In this document: in pieces, positions 12,827-25,178 of the stretch
Numbering within the stretch: position 1 is the stretch's first letter
Layout of the letters: each line of letters starts with the position of its first letter
Assembly: GCA_025449115.1 (NCBI GenBank)
Contig: JAHLKC010000031.1
Coordinates: forward strand, 248,001 to 312,000
Length of the DNA: 64,000 nucleotides
Direction of reading: 5' to 3'
From: Chytridium lagenaria
Lineage: Eukaryota > Chytridiomycota > Chytridiomycetes > Chytridiales > Chytridiaceae
Made by a program: the position numbers and the translations under genes
The notes under the pieces: generated by a model
The model's input: the letters and a program-made list of their open reading frames with translations, nothing else
The model's database searches: none
Told to the model about the DNA's origin: nothing

Positions 12827-14124
12827 ATGTCGTCCTCTTCCTCAACTGCAGCTGCATCGTCGTCATCCACTACCTCGACGTATGCCTCATCATCACACGC
12901 TCAGCTGCCAACTCCTGTAACGCCAAAAGTGTCAGCAGGATCACACCCGTCACAACTCCTATCAGCAAATGCCAGTAATCCATCAAAAACAGCACCTCCG
13001 TCCTATTGGGACATCACCATCGTTCCCAACACTGAAGTCTTGTAAGTGACGCATCTGGTATACCGTTAAATACTGATCTTTGAATATAGATATCGCACCG
13101 AACTTCCTGAAATATCCGATTCACAAGCCATATATACTAAAACCAAAAACTCTGTCAAGTCTCACGATCCACGTCTTGAGTACAATGTGAGGCTTGTTCT
13201 CTCTCAGTCTTGTTACTGATACTTCATTTTCTATAGCCAGATGAACTGTTCCGCTACTTTCTTACCCATATCAAACAAAAACCGGTCTTGTTCATAGATA
13301 TTAAAGGTGTGTAAATGTCATACATTGTACCAATAGCCAACACTGTGCCAGGATATCATAAGGAACGCATTGAAAGACAAGAAACCTACACCGACAGCCA
13401 CGGCCATGCCCAAACTCGTATACGTGTTGAGGAAGAAACACGCACGGATTTTGAATTCTCTTTTGACCTCACTTCATATGTTTCCGATCAATGGAGCCAT
13501 ATCGTAGCGCTGGACAAATCAAACACGACATCCAGCTGTGTTTTTAAAAACAAGGATTGCTATTTTAAACTCGGATCATCTGAGGAGGAGGGTGCGCCTT
13601 TGCTAGGGGATGAACCGAGTAAAGGTTGGAGACATGTGTTGGAGGATTATACAAAAAGTGGAAACTGGTTCAAAGAGTAAGCGAATTCGATCTTTTCTCG
13701 CTTTCAGTGGTTTTCCTTTTTCGCTTATCCCTTTTTTATCTTTCGTAGAATCCATCTTGCAAAAGACATACCATGGGATTATGAACAACTTCGCACCGCC
13801 CTCATCCGCGCCATTCGTTGGACAGGATATCAACATGACCTTAACATTGACTTTCGCAAAACCTCTTACAAAGTATCCGCCTTCTCTCCCTCTTTATTCT
13901 CCCAAGCCTCGCAATCCAACCTAGTCAAATGTCTCTGCATCGCTTCTTGTCTTTGGATAGTGGCACTTCCTGTGTATTCTATGACAAGAAAACGCATACA
14001 GGGAAGATTGCAGTGCATGTATCCAATGCTTTGGGGTGGTCAAGAGTTTTATGAGAGAAATGCGGCGCAGTTGGTAGAGGCTATTCAATTAAGTATGAAG
14101 GGTGTTATTATGGTGGCTAAATAG
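12827..14124 (+). CDS. Conserved fungal membrane protein of unknown function
   Basis: The gene is split by at least four short introns with clear sites: a donor after EVL near 13041, acceptors at TATAG near 13090 and 13238, and a donor after NWFKE near 13680. The chosen ATG at 12827 gives MSSSSSTAAASSSS; an in-frame ATG at 12803 is possible. After a Ser/Thr/Pro-rich N-terminus come YRTELPEISDSQAIY, KPVLFIDIKG and ETYTDSHGHAQTRIRVEEET followed by FEFSFDLTSYV, a pattern I associate with an uncharacterised fungal family. Near the C-terminus the segment CLCIASCLWIVALPVYSM looks like a membrane helix. The stop is at 14122-14124. I can offer no biochemical function. Confidence 0.65.
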
Positions 14125-14308
14125 ATTGATTTATAATGCCGTTTTTCACTATATGGTGATGTTAATTAATACATATGTACTTTGCATTTTTTCTCACTTC
14201 AAACAGATAAACACATTTTTGTAGTCATTCTTGCAATGAAGCCAACTAATTGAAAGGTAAAGATATACAGATTCGAAACACATGGACTTCCATAGTATTT
14301 ATTTTAAA

Positions 14309-15469
14309 TCAACTCTCCATCATGGTATCATCCTCCATGTCGTCACCACCATCATTCCCACCATCCCCATCGTCTTCCAAATCCACATCACCCACCTGCA
14401 CATCTTCGTCCTCATCCACACCGCCCTCAATCTGAACAGCATCTTCGTCCTCATGCGGATCTGTTAATCCATAGACAAGAGGTAACGGTACGGGTACAGG
14501 AAGCGACTCTAGAGGTATTCCCTGGGGAGCCGCAAAGAGAGACACGAATCCTTGAATTAACGATCTATATCTGGTCTGCTGTGGGATGATATGACTAAAA
14601 AAAAACAACCGTTTGTAAGTCAGTTGTTCTATAAACCTTTCAACAGGCTCACCCTCCATTATGCTCCAAAACCAAGGCATAGCCTCTTCTAAACCGCTCC
14701 GCTACCTCCTTGCTGCTTCTACTCTTAATAACTGAATCGGCTTCCCCAAAAACATGTAATGAGGGAATGGGTATGCGACCATCAACACGGTCTAGATAAC
14801 CCTCGTGAACAGGTGCGACAGATAGGTAGCTAGCAATGAAGATCAAAAACCTTGGAGGTTGAAGTTGGATGGACGGCACGCCTTCTTGCACATTCGGGTA
14901 GCAAATGTCTAATGCGAGGTATAGGGCCATGGCGGCACCTTGAGCGAAACCGAGAATGCCGTCAAAAGGCCCTTGCTGCATCCATATTCTTCACAAAAAG
15001 TCAACGTCAAGCTAAACTAAAAGGATGTAGAATCTTTCACCAACGTTTTCAGGTAATTTAGACTCTCGGAAAACCCGGCGTAATCTTCTTGGCCATTTGG
15101 ATGCAACCACCACCATGCTCTAGCAGCGTCTGGTGCTCCTGAAAATTGACGTGATCAAAATAAAAAAAAGTCTTTATAAGATTGCATACGGAAATGAGGC
15201 TCCATTCATTCACTCACCTTTTAGAAACTTTTCATATCGTCTTGTATCTTCCTTGCCCTCTGCAGGTGTCATAGGACAAAGCCCTGGTGCATTGACATAT
15301 ACTAGAGAAACAAACGAGGAAAAATTAGTATTTTAAGGGCATCCAAGTAAGATGGAAGATCATTCCTCACCAAGCTCTGCTCCCAATGCTAAGTCATCAT
15401 GGACAGCTCGCATCCGCCGCTTAAGCTCCACTCGTTGTGGCCGTATGCATGCAGGCACAAGATCCTCAT
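14309..15469 (-). CDS. FSH1-family serine-hydrolase-like protein with altered nucleophile elbow
   Basis: The start at 15469 gives MRILCLHAYGHN, the typical first strand and oxyanion loop of FSH1 alpha/beta hydrolases. It continues with RRMRAVHDDLALGAEL, then YVNAPGLCPMTPAEGKEDT in the next exon. Further on are GILGFAQGAAMALYLAL and PSLHVFGEADSVIKSR, with a His in LEHNGG fitting the catalytic histidine. The family normally has Ser in the elbow (GxSQGA); here the codon near 14946 is GCT, Ala. After the domain the protein ends in a long acidic tail (EDEDAVQIEGG, then DLEDDGDGGNDGGDD). Introns lie near 14597-14650, 14985-15055, 15140-15220 and 15300-15365. A one-base frame change follows the N-terminal motif. 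The family call is firm; activity is doubtful unless the Ala is an error. Confidence 0.82.
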
Positions 15470-16676
15470 CGTTGATGATTTTAAAAATTGAGAAAACAAA
15501 AAGTGTGATTGTCCTCACTCTGTTAGATCCTTCGCAACCCCTGCATCCTTCTTCAGCAGAATGAGAAGAGGTGTCCATCTCCCTGCCTGCATCCATCGCT
15601 GTTCCCACTTCTACACCTTATACCACCATATTTGCCCAGCATCCATCCTCCTCGACACTGTCCTCCTCGTCCTCCTCTGCCTCTAAACCCTTCACTAGAT
15701 CATCCACATTCATTCATTCACTAACTCATTCATTTTATCCAATCCCATCCCTACTCGCGTTATCATTCTTCATCCATCAAGTTTTGACAACGTATCCTAT
15801 TTCCCAATATTCAATGGTTCTCTGGACATATTTTTATTTTGCTTTGTGATTATCACGTAACTACTGCATATGCATATTTTTTTATTTTCGTATTTCCTGT
15901 AATATTTGGGTATGAAAGAGTAGAGTGGAATTCCAAACTTAGTCGATGTTTTGATTTAATTTACTGTCACCTTCGCACTAAAATCCATGATACATTTGTA
16001 AAAAAGTTGTTTATCGAAGACATTACCTCGTCAAAGGTGAATTCTGAATTTGGTTTACGAACGCTAGAGGACATATCCCTGATAGTGCTGTTTTTCCTGC
16101 CTTCTTCGACGTAAAAGAAAAATGCATTCCTAGCCAGCTTGCTAGCTCCAGTCGTTATACTATGTAATAGACGGAAAGCTATATCCCCAGATTTTATTTG
16201 ATGTTGCCTTTACTCTTGCCTTTGTGAAGCTGCTTTATTTGATGTAGCTTGCATAGCTTCGATCGATCCACATCGTTCAGGCAAGCACGACGACAAGGTG
16301 AGTTATTGTGGTGACGAGAACTCAGTACGGGACAATTCTGACACGATGGACAAGATCTCACCAACCCACATGGATAAGCTTTAACGAATTCTGATCTATG
16401 GTAGGAGGTGAAACTCGCGTTATTCGCCTAAATCTATATACCATAGCAGCAAAAAAAAAAAAAAGAAAAGAAAAAGAAAAAGGCCCATAACAAACTACTA
16501 AACCTCCTGTCAGACTGGGGAATAGAGGACAGTGAATAGCTCTGAGAAAAATGTGACGAGTGGCGTCGCCTGCAACGGGCAAGTGAGAAGATAAGGTAGG
16601 TGGGAGACAAGTCGAGTTGTTGAGTGCATGACGGGATCGCCAACACGTTGATCCCAAATTTACTTACTAGAAAAAG
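15470..16676. other. Intergenic region, no gene recognised
   Basis: This is the shared upstream region of the FSH1-like gene and the coiled-coil gene. A TCC-rich tract occurs at 15645-15690 and a poly-A/G tract at 16450-16480. An ACTAG acceptor-like site at about 16670 directly precedes the next coding region, so an upstream non-coding or short coding exon may lie here. No protein or RNA is recognised. Confidence 0.35.
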
Positions 16677-18371
16677 ATGATGGTGGTGACAAAGCCGACA
16701 TCACAGCGCCAGCAGTGGAGCGCCAGTTTGACTTGTCTTCATTTGACGAGAAAGGTGGAGGATCATGATCAGGTAGCTCCTGCAGCCGAAACGATCACCA
16801 CACGGCATGACCAACGGGAACAGGATCCACGATTTAGTCGGCTTGCTAGCTCAACCACTTTAGTGGAGGAAGCCACAAGCATCTCGGATGCATTCTGGCT
16901 TAACACGGTTCAAGATGATGATACGAGTTTCAGGAAGCTTTTTAATGAAGCGCGTCAAAGATTGAGCAAGAGACAACTCAATTGCTCACTTCAGAGGACG
17001 GTGTGGACGCTTTTCAGTACTATGATGCCACCTTTAAGGGCATCAAGAACGAGCTAGCGACATCTTTAAAAACTAGTCTCTATGATATGGAGGTAGCGGA
17101 AGAAGCCTTGCAGCGGGATATTGAGCGACAGAAACGAATGGTGGAAGAGGAAGCTCGCAGGAGATTGAAGGAAGAGCTTGCAAGGAAGCAAGATACCAAA
17201 ATGTCTTTAAGAGAGAAGGCCATCGCAGCGGGGGGTCAGGTCAAATCCCCTTTGGATACATCACCAAGCGGGTTGACTTTAAAAAGCTACCCGCGAACGA
17301 AATAGGATATGGCAAGTGCAACATCGACATCAATTGAGACTAACATTCTTTGATCAACCAGAAGAAACTGATTACCCCAATCAGCTGCAAAGTGTCAGTT
17401 TACGTTCAAAACCGCTTAGACAAAGCCTTCAAGACCTTGCGAGAGAGCGTGGTCAAAATCTGCCGTCAAGCGGCCCGGGGGCCTCTATGAAGTGGCCTCG
17501 CTTCAACTCAAATGGGGAGCTGGCATAGATCTCTCGAATGGGACCAAACAGCTTTGAGCCGGATAAGGCCGTCCCTGACCAAGACCACGAAGACAGCGTA
17601 ACACCTGGGAAACCGAAAAGAAGAGGCCAAGCAACTAAATCCAATATGAAGGAGCAGCACAACGTCATGGACGTTATTTCAAGTGGATTCCTTGATGATG
17701 CGGGAAACCACGTAGTTCCATCAAAAGGCGGGGTTTCAGAAAACTACTCAAAGCCGCAAACCCCTTAAGCCTCTAGAAGCACCGCAGCATTCCCTCTCTC
17801 CCACCCATTTCAGATGAGCAGCTTGAGCAACGTTTACGAAGTCGACATCGTGAGGGCGATCGTACTTCTTGCTAGTCGAAATGTTAGCCGTCTGTAGACT
17901 CCCGATACCGTAGACAAATGGTCAGCCTCTCCAACACAAGCTCGAGTCATCCTCACATCATAGAGAGCTGGGGATGTCGACTAAGCTTGGTGATCTACAT
18001 GGACCCAATTTCAATCCTGCTATTGAACTTCCTCCCAGACGACTTGTTGGACAGCTGGAGGATGTTTTTGGGGTTCAAAAAAAATGAACATGAGAGTCTT
18101 GTTGACTCGACGGCGAGGGCATCTGGACTCATAACACTTAACAGTGCTATTGTGGGGGTTGAAAGGCCTCGGAGCGAAGATGAGGATGCTCCATGGTTAA
18201 ATCCAAAGGCCAAGATCACGAAGTCAGCGTTGAAGAAGATATTGATGGATATTGAATGATGTGATGAGGCAAAGGACTGACAAATTCGCAGCTGAAATGG
18301 GGAAGGGCAAGAGCCGCTCGGATTCCTCTGTCGCGGCAACAAAGAGACCGTTAAATATATGGTTGGAATAA
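16677..18371 (+). CDS. Unrecognised coiled-coil protein
   Basis: Coding character is clear in several segments that switch frame: QFDLSSFDEKGGG near 16720, LTSEDGVDAFQYYDATFKGI near 16985, and a highly charged helix (RDIERQKRMVEEEARRRLKE) near 17118-17178 that should form a coiled coil. Later come FNPAIELPPRRLVGQLEDVF near 18010, WLNPKAKITKSALKKIL near 18200 and a basic C-terminus ending RPLNIWLE at the stop 18369-18371. A run of eight As near 18077 marks one frame change. The start is uncertain: the ATG at 16677 is out of frame with the best-looking N-terminal reading, and an acceptor-like ACTAG immediately precedes it. I do not recognise the family. The PIG-A start follows 57 bases downstream on the same strand. 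Confidence 0.55.
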
Positions 18372-18428
18372 AACCCCCTTCGCAACACTTGTAATCTTAA
18401 GACAAAGTATCTCCTTTAAATATACAGC

Positions 18429-20306
18429 ATGGTGTCCGATATGTTCTATCCAAACGTCGGCGGTGTAGAAAGTCATCTCTACTGTCTGTCGCTTGAACTC
18501 ATGCGTAGAGGCCATAAGGTACTTCAGCCTTGATTCGCGTTGGCGTTTTTGATGATAAGTGTACACTGTTTCAAAGGTCATTATTATTACACATGCATAT
18601 GGAGATCGAAAAGGCGTACGGTACCTTACTTCTGGGGTGAAGGTGTACTACCTCTCGCATTGGCTTGTTTACGATCAAGTCAGTCTTCCCACACTGTACT
18701 GCTTCTTCCCGCTGTTCCGGTACATTGTCATTAGGGAGAGTATCGATATTGTGCATGGTCATCAAGTAAGGACTTTCCATTTCAACATGCCTTTAAATCC
18801 TTTAGTCGTTTTTCAAGTATGGCGCATGAGTCCATATTGAACGCCAAAACGATGGGAATTCCTGCGCTTCACGGATCACTCTCTACTCGTTTTGAAGATG
18901 TCAGCAGCACATTGATGAATAAGCTGTTAAAGTTTACATTATCTGACGTAGACCATGTCATTTGCGTCTCTCATACAAGGTATTTACGAATAATCTTTCC
19001 ATATCTCTGACTTTGTAAGCAAGGAGAATACAGTACTACGAGCGGCTTTAGATCCGAGAACCGTGTCAGTTATCCCGAATGCAGTTGTGCCCCAGGATTT
19101 TATGCCCGAATCCATCTGCAAGGATCCAACAAAAGTATTGCAGCTTCATCTTTGTTAACTAACGGCCAAGTTACATTGTATGCATTAGTAGATTGGTTTT
19201 ATAGAAAGGGGACCGATTTGTTGATTGCCATTATTCCCAAAATATGTGCTCAATTCCCGGAAGTGAACTTTCTTATCGGTACGCAATGTTGCTTTTATTT
19301 TTAACTGAGTGACCTTGTATGTTCAGCGGCGATGGACCAAAAAGAATCGAGCTGGAGCAAATGAGAGAAAAATACGTTCTCCAAGACCGTGTTACAGTAC
19401 TAGGAGCCGTCAAACACTCTGATGTTAGAAAGGTAAGGTTTCTGTTATTACATGAATGATATAAATCAAAAAAAAAGACTTTAACACAGGGACATATATT
19501 TTTAAATACATCGCTGACCGAGGCGTTTTGGCATAGCCATCGTCGAGGCAGCATGTTGTGGGTAAGTTTTATTGTTTATTATGTGCTGCATGGCGCATTA
19601 CCTTTCTTTAATGCATGTATCTGACTTTAAGAATTACTAGGCTTCTAGTTGTCAGCACAAAGTGGGTGGTGTACCAGAGGTCCTTCCGGACCATATGATG
19701 GGTCTTTGCACAGCCTATGGAAAGCGGTATGTGTTGACGCTATTGTGGATTCTTTATATTTTGTTCCCCCAAAAAATCCTATGTATATCCGCTAATTTTG
19801 GGCTTTACTTCTACTTTTGCGCACTTTGTCAAGATTTAATCGAGAGCGTTAAGGTTGCGATAAAAAGAATCAAGGAGAACAAAGTCGATCCTATTCAGTT
19901 TCACAACGAAATCAAGATGATGTACAGCTGGTCTGACGTCGCCGAACGTACTGAAAAGGTAAACCGCGGTTCTCCATATTCTTTTAACCTTTGTTAAAGG
20001 TTTACCGTAAAATCGTACATACCACACCCGGGACTCTCTTGGACCGGTTCATAAAGTCAGTTTGCTCCCGTTTGATTATTAATTGGTTAACCTTGTACAT
20101 AACATTTTAACAGATACGATAAGGTCGGTCCTGCCGCTGGCAAGTTTTCGATTATGATTGTAGCGGTGAGCTACCTGCTGCTGTGCATACTTGAATGGCT
20201 GGTCCCTTCAAAGCTCATCACACGCGCTCCGACTTTCTCTCTCAAAAAATATCACGAAGTATGTAGTCAAATGGCGAAAAAAAAGCCTTCGTTAATAAGG
20301 CCATGA
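18429..20306 (+). CDS. GPI3: GPI3/PIG-A, phosphatidylinositol N-acetylglucosaminyltransferase catalytic subunit
   Basis: This subunit transfers GlcNAc from UDP-GlcNAc to phosphatidylinositol on the cytosolic face of the ER, the first step of GPI-anchor synthesis. The N-terminus [20 protein letters not shown] is the PIG-A hallmark. Other exons give [52 protein letters not shown] and [14 protein letters not shown]. Then comes the GT4 EX7E motif ([11 protein letters not shown] near 19520, broken by a one-base change), followed by [17 protein letters not shown]-terminal membrane segment ([16 protein letters not shown]) sits near 20160-20205. At least seven short introns are present; the first donor is at 18519. 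The stop is TGA at 20304-20306, only 21 bases from the stop of the convergent HIS1 gene. Confidence 0.94.
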
Positions 20307-20327
20307 GAATATGATGTCAATCTATTT

Positions 20328-21372
20328 TTAAACGGCACTATGAGGTGAAGTCAACTCTATTGTATTTATTAGATCTTTACGCCTCAAATATTCTGCATTC
20401 GAACCCATCCGTGCATTCTTAATTTCCGTGACAAGAATGTCCTGCGCGCCAATATCCTCCAATTGATCCATCACATCCACCATCTTTGCCTTTTGAACCA
20501 TAACAGAGATAGCAACCCAGTTACCGTGGTCGAGGGGATATAGTGGGGGCTTTCTTCCCGGTGTGATTTTTACGGCAGCGCTCATGCTTTCTCTCGGCAC
20601 GTTGTAGGTGAAAAGGACATAACGTTGGGCGACGATAATTCCTTCAATACGGCGCTTAATTTTCTCAATGAGGGGGTTAGTTTGGTGTTTCTTGGGATTG
20701 CAGAGTAAAACAGCTTGGGAGGAAAGAAGAGTGTCAATGTCGTGGAGTTTAGCGGCGATCATGGTTTCTCCGGATTCAACCAAAGTCGACTAATTGCAAT
20801 AGTTAGATTTATGGAATAAGTGAAATACAGAAAAATAACTAATGGAAAAGTCGACTTACCAATGCCATCAGCTAAGCCAGGGCGCATGCAGCCTCCACGG
20901 ATCCAGAAACGTAGCTGATGATGGTAGGCTTGGGATCCAGTCCCTCCTTTCTCATCTCAGCCTCTATCTTGTCAAAGTGAATCTTGACGAGCCTTTCAAA
21001 GCTTGTTGCGATCCTCTTTCCAACAAGATCTCTCGAAGACTTATAAGGCGAGCCGATCGGCACCTGAACCGACAGTCTGCATTTCCCAAACCCAAGCTGA
21101 AGAATCTCCTCAACATTGGCTTCACCCTCTGCCACCATGTCCTGTCCAGTGATTCCGATATCAACGTTTCCGGCGCCGACGAACTGGGCAATATCGGCGG
21201 CAGGGAGGAAGACGAGAGCGATGGGGTGGTTGGTGGAAAGTGCAATATCGAGACGGTTCTTCCGGCGAAATTGAATGTCTGCTCCGGACAGCAGGGTCAT
21301 GACTTGTTCATGGAGACGCCCTTTCTTGGGGATACCAAACAGTAACCTATTTTCAAGGTCTTGAGCGTCCAT
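20328..21372 (-). CDS. HIS1: ATP phosphoribosyltransferase (histidine step 1)
   Basis: HIS1 couples ATP and PRPP in the first, feedback-regulated step of histidine synthesis. From the ATG at 21372 the catalytic part reads LLFGIPKKGRLHEQVM, GAGNVDIGITGQDMVAE, CRLSVQVPIG and SYVSGSVEAACAL. After one intron (about 20790-20858) come VESGETMIAAKLHDIDTLL and a C-terminal ACT-like regulatory domain (ITPGRKPPLYPLDHGNWVAI, DQLEDIGAQDILVTEI). Near the splice site one G is missing from a GGG run, and the 3' exon has one extra T. These two single-base changes in an otherwise intact long-form HisG argue for consensus errors. Length is about 300 residues, as expected for the fungal enzyme. Confidence 0.95.
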
Positions 21373-21776
21373 CGTGATTTAAAGTGGGATGAGGGTGATG
21401 GAATTTGAGGTTGGATGAGGTTAAGATGGAATGACGGATGAATGCTTCTTTTTTTCGTTGTGGACGAGCCGTTGCACAATCTCGTAAGCTCATTTCCAAA
21501 TGAGGCCTCTGACTTTCTGTGGTGATTCACGTCGAAAAAGTAAGAGAAAAAAAAAAACACAAAGACAACGCCTATTTCTGACGGAGGATTTACCGTAGAG
21601 ATATTAAACATGAAGAATTACGATTATCAGGAAGCGAACTCATGAGAGACATAAATCGTATGCTCTTTTTTATGACAAAGTAAGAACAACAACAACAAAC
21701 AAATATAATATGCGCTTCTTGATCACTCGAACCCAACACCAGGTGCAATACCCATCCATCCCACTTTACAAATCCC
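21373..21776. other. Short intergenic region upstream of HIS1
   Basis: This is the HIS1 promoter side and the 3' flank of the glycosyltransferase gene. A T-rich tract lies near 21448-21458 and an A-rich tract at 21548-21560. Nothing else is recognised. Confidence 0.4.
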
Positions 21777-24700
21777 CTAAAAACTTTCAATCGTCCCCGT
21801 CGCAACAACTTGCGCCACCGCCACCTCATCCCCAAAACAAACCGTCGCCACCCGTGACTGCCATTCCCCATTTGATCTATCAAACTCCTCCGACATGAAT
21901 ACATCAGGCTTCCTCACGAGCGCAGGCGGGAGCAACGCGTCATTCTCACACATACGTCGTCGGGAAAGGTGTCCAGGCTCAAACCACACTGAGAACTCCA
22001 TCCTCCAGCTGGGATATTGGTCAAAGAATTTTCCAAGACGGCTATGCATGGAAAGTGTGAGGGTGTTGCCACGGGCCTTTCGTTCACGTTTAATCTTTGA
22101 GAGAGACGGATGAATAGATGACCCTCTAATTGTTTGGTCATGGTAGCTACTGTGGGATTTCTTTTTAGTAGCCCATTGTCGTAATGTCAACCTCTGCCGC
22201 ATAATCTCCCGAGAGACCGGGAGAAACAACGCGATGCTCACTTCCTTTCGATACAGAGTAAGCCTCCAAACCAGATTCGAACGATGGATTTTGTAACAAG
22301 TTGATGTCTACAGTGAACTCATTAGAATGTAAAGTAAATCCGATAGAACCTTGCTCTTTCTTTGACGAAAGTGTACGAACAGAAATTTCAACTCCTCGTT
22401 CTTCATAATCGAACCTATTTCCAGCATGCACTCGAAAAGAATATTGAGTTCCCGGCAAAAGGCCAAAGACAACAATCTTGTTGATATCATCTCTTTCACG
22501 TTTCTGCCCTTCTAGTTCGGTAGAAGCGATGATAGGAACTGGCTGATAGTTTTCGCCTTGCCCGTATTTACTGGTGCCCAGCTGTAACCTTTGTTTGTCG
22601 ACATTAGCACTTTAAAAGAAAGTGCCGTTGACTTCCATGTCAGCGTAACGCTGCGGGAAAGTATCTCGGTCGACCCCAAAGTGTCAATGGGTGGAGGAAC
22701 TGAAAGAATCGTGAGACCAGAGAAACATAGACCTCAATAAACTTACTTATAAGATCCATCATGGTTCTACCAAACGAGACCAGTTTGATTAAATTATGCT
22801 TCCTTCAAACTCAATCTCCAGAAATCATAAACTCTGTTTCTCTTCCTATCATACTCTGTCTTCAGCAACCAATGCTGAACCTGATTATGATGAAAACTGA
22901 CACCGGGCATGTTAAAGTCCTCACGCCCATATTTTTGGCCCTCAAAAAGAAATCCTCATGTTCTCCCAACTTTAACAACTCATCCCACTTCAATCGATCC
23001 CTTAACAAGCTCGTCCTCGCCACAAAAATGTTGGGGACGAAGTCAACATGGTAGCAATGGGCGTGCTTTCCGTGCCGCCCGGGGGCGAGTGATAAAACAC
23101 GGTTTGGGGTAATAGTCATGATACCGCAAAAAGTCGAGCTCAAAACGGTCTTCATCGTCAGGATTTTTGGCGGCAGCAATGTCAAATGTTTTTCCGGCTG
23201 CATCTGGGGTCTCGAGAGCATGAACGAGGTCTGCGATGAGGAGTCCGTGCCAAGAGTGAAATCATCGTCTAAAGTTAACACGTATTCTGTTTTGATCCGC
23301 TCAAACCATGAGGTTCTTCCTGCCGACAACCCACGTCATAAGGAAGCGGCAGAAAATAGAACCCACGCTTTGGCCCCTCTCCACCGGGTGGAAGGTTACA
23401 CCGTCATCCGAAGCGATGATAGTAATGTTAGGATACTGCCTACGAGCAGACTCGACAAGGAGGAAAATCTTTCCAATACGATCCATGGTCTTGGCCATGA
23501 TTGTCACCAACTTGTTGACATCGTAAACCGGAATTCTAAGAACAGGAGCATCTTCTGGCTCCCTACTATTCACATCAAACATGCGAACCTCAATGATATC
23601 CCGTCCATCTGTCAACTCCTCTGATGAATATACAAGTCTCGACAGTCTTCGATTGATCGCCGCCGGTGTGTCCAACTCAAACACAAGTTTTTTGGTCCAA
23701 CTCTCTTCCACAGTCCAAGCCTTTTCCTTCGAATCCACAAGTCTGATTGTCCCATTTTTCACGCTCACAACGACCCCCACCCAATCCCGCCCCCCTTCTC
23801 GCAAGAATCCTTACATCCTTCACCTCTTCCACAAACCTCCTCACTCCCACAAACCTCGGCCCCTTCAAAATCATGCCACACCTTCCCACCACCAAAACTG
23901 CCCAACCATCCTTTCATCAAACCTTGATCACCGAATACTTCCTCATCACATGTTCAACAACACTCCCAGGACCTACCACTATATTTTTCGTTTTATGCCC
24001 ATAAAGATGCAAAGACGTGGCCTTCCTCACCAACCCCTCCATTTTAACCTCCCCATCCTCCTCCGCCTCAAACACCTCCCAACTCGTCAGATAATTAAAC
24101 GGATACAACACCCCCTTATCCAAAACCGTAATCCCAACCCCGACATCATCATTCACATCCCCCCCCATCGCCTTATAAGCCTTAGTAACAGCCTGCGGTC
24201 CAACCGCATTAAACACATTTGGATCATAATTCCCTTCCCCAAACCCAATCCTCAACGCCTCATACACAAGCCGATGTCCTTTAATCGCCCCCATCACACC
24301 AGGCGCAAGATACGTATCCCCATCTCTTAAACAAAAAATCACATACAGGCATCTTCCTGATCTGCTCCGCCGTCATAATCGTATATTCGGCCTGTCCCAA
24401 CTTTAACGGCTTCTTGGCACCCGATGAATCTCGTCCAATAAACGTTCCACCAAACCCGTCCATCCGATTCAACGTCAGCGCATCAAAGTCTGAATAAACC
24501 CCTCCATGCGTGTATAAAGCGCAAAACCGTATGTAATCGGTCACATGGGAATAATAGTATCTCCCCATCTTCCATAAAGGCGAGGCGACCCAATCGGAAC
24601 CAGGACATCCGTTGGATGCAAGGTTTGTTAAAAAAGTGTCATTGGATCGGATGACATTGAGATTATACCCTGCCTCAACGTATGCTGCGAATAACGACGG

Positions 24701-25178
24701 TTCAAGATGGTTTGCGATAATGTCAATTTGTGCATCGGGTGATGGTAAAAGTATGCGTCAATAACTTTAAAATTCCGCACTGTAAACGTTTCTGGTGGTG
24801 TCGTCCATATTAAAAAAATCCTCAGCGCTATCGATCATTAGTACTTTCTATAAACTCTTTATAACTCACGATCTTTTACAAGAAAATCATCCAACCCCTT
24901 ATTCCTCGCTATATTATTATCATTAACCACATCACCACATCATCACACTCACCATTCAACCATTTCACTCTCTCCTCCCCGATCGACACCATAGGCCCCA
25001 ACCCTCCCTTTTTCAAATCTAAACCATCATCAGATAAACCAAAAGAAAAACAAAGTCCCAACAAACCTGTATTCAAAGCAGGCGTCATCAAGAACCTCCC
25101 AAAATACACTGCAAACACTCCAATAAATAAGCTCATGGCTTTCAACCATTTCGTCGCATCCTGTTTAAACTCCTCCAT
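21777..25178 (-). CDS. Large type II membrane protein with two glycosyltransferase domains, FN3 and a jelly-roll-like tail
   Basis: From the ATG at 25178 a short cytosolic tail precedes a signal-anchor (LKAMSLFIGVFAVYFGRFLM). A DXD-type Gly_transf_sug (GT32-like) domain spans about 24,740-23,920: SDWVASPLWKMGRYYYSHV, ALYTHGGVYSDFDALTLNRM with the DxD pair, and a His-rich end (ATSLHLYGHKT). A second, B4GALNT/GT12-like domain covers about 23,550-22,860: MAKTMDRIGKIFLLVESARR, VLTLDDDF as metal site, VDFVPNIFVARTSLLRD and KLGEHEDFFLRAKN. Then come a fibronectin-III-like segment (PGTQYSFRVHAGN) and a carbohydrate-binding-like tail starting LLQNPSFESGLEAY. This implies a Golgi enzyme making an extracellular glycan; substrates are unknown. 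Several one-base frame changes and short introns interrupt the reading. A basic Pro/Lys-rich stretch at 25,180-25,370 may extend the N-terminus. Confidence 0.75.
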
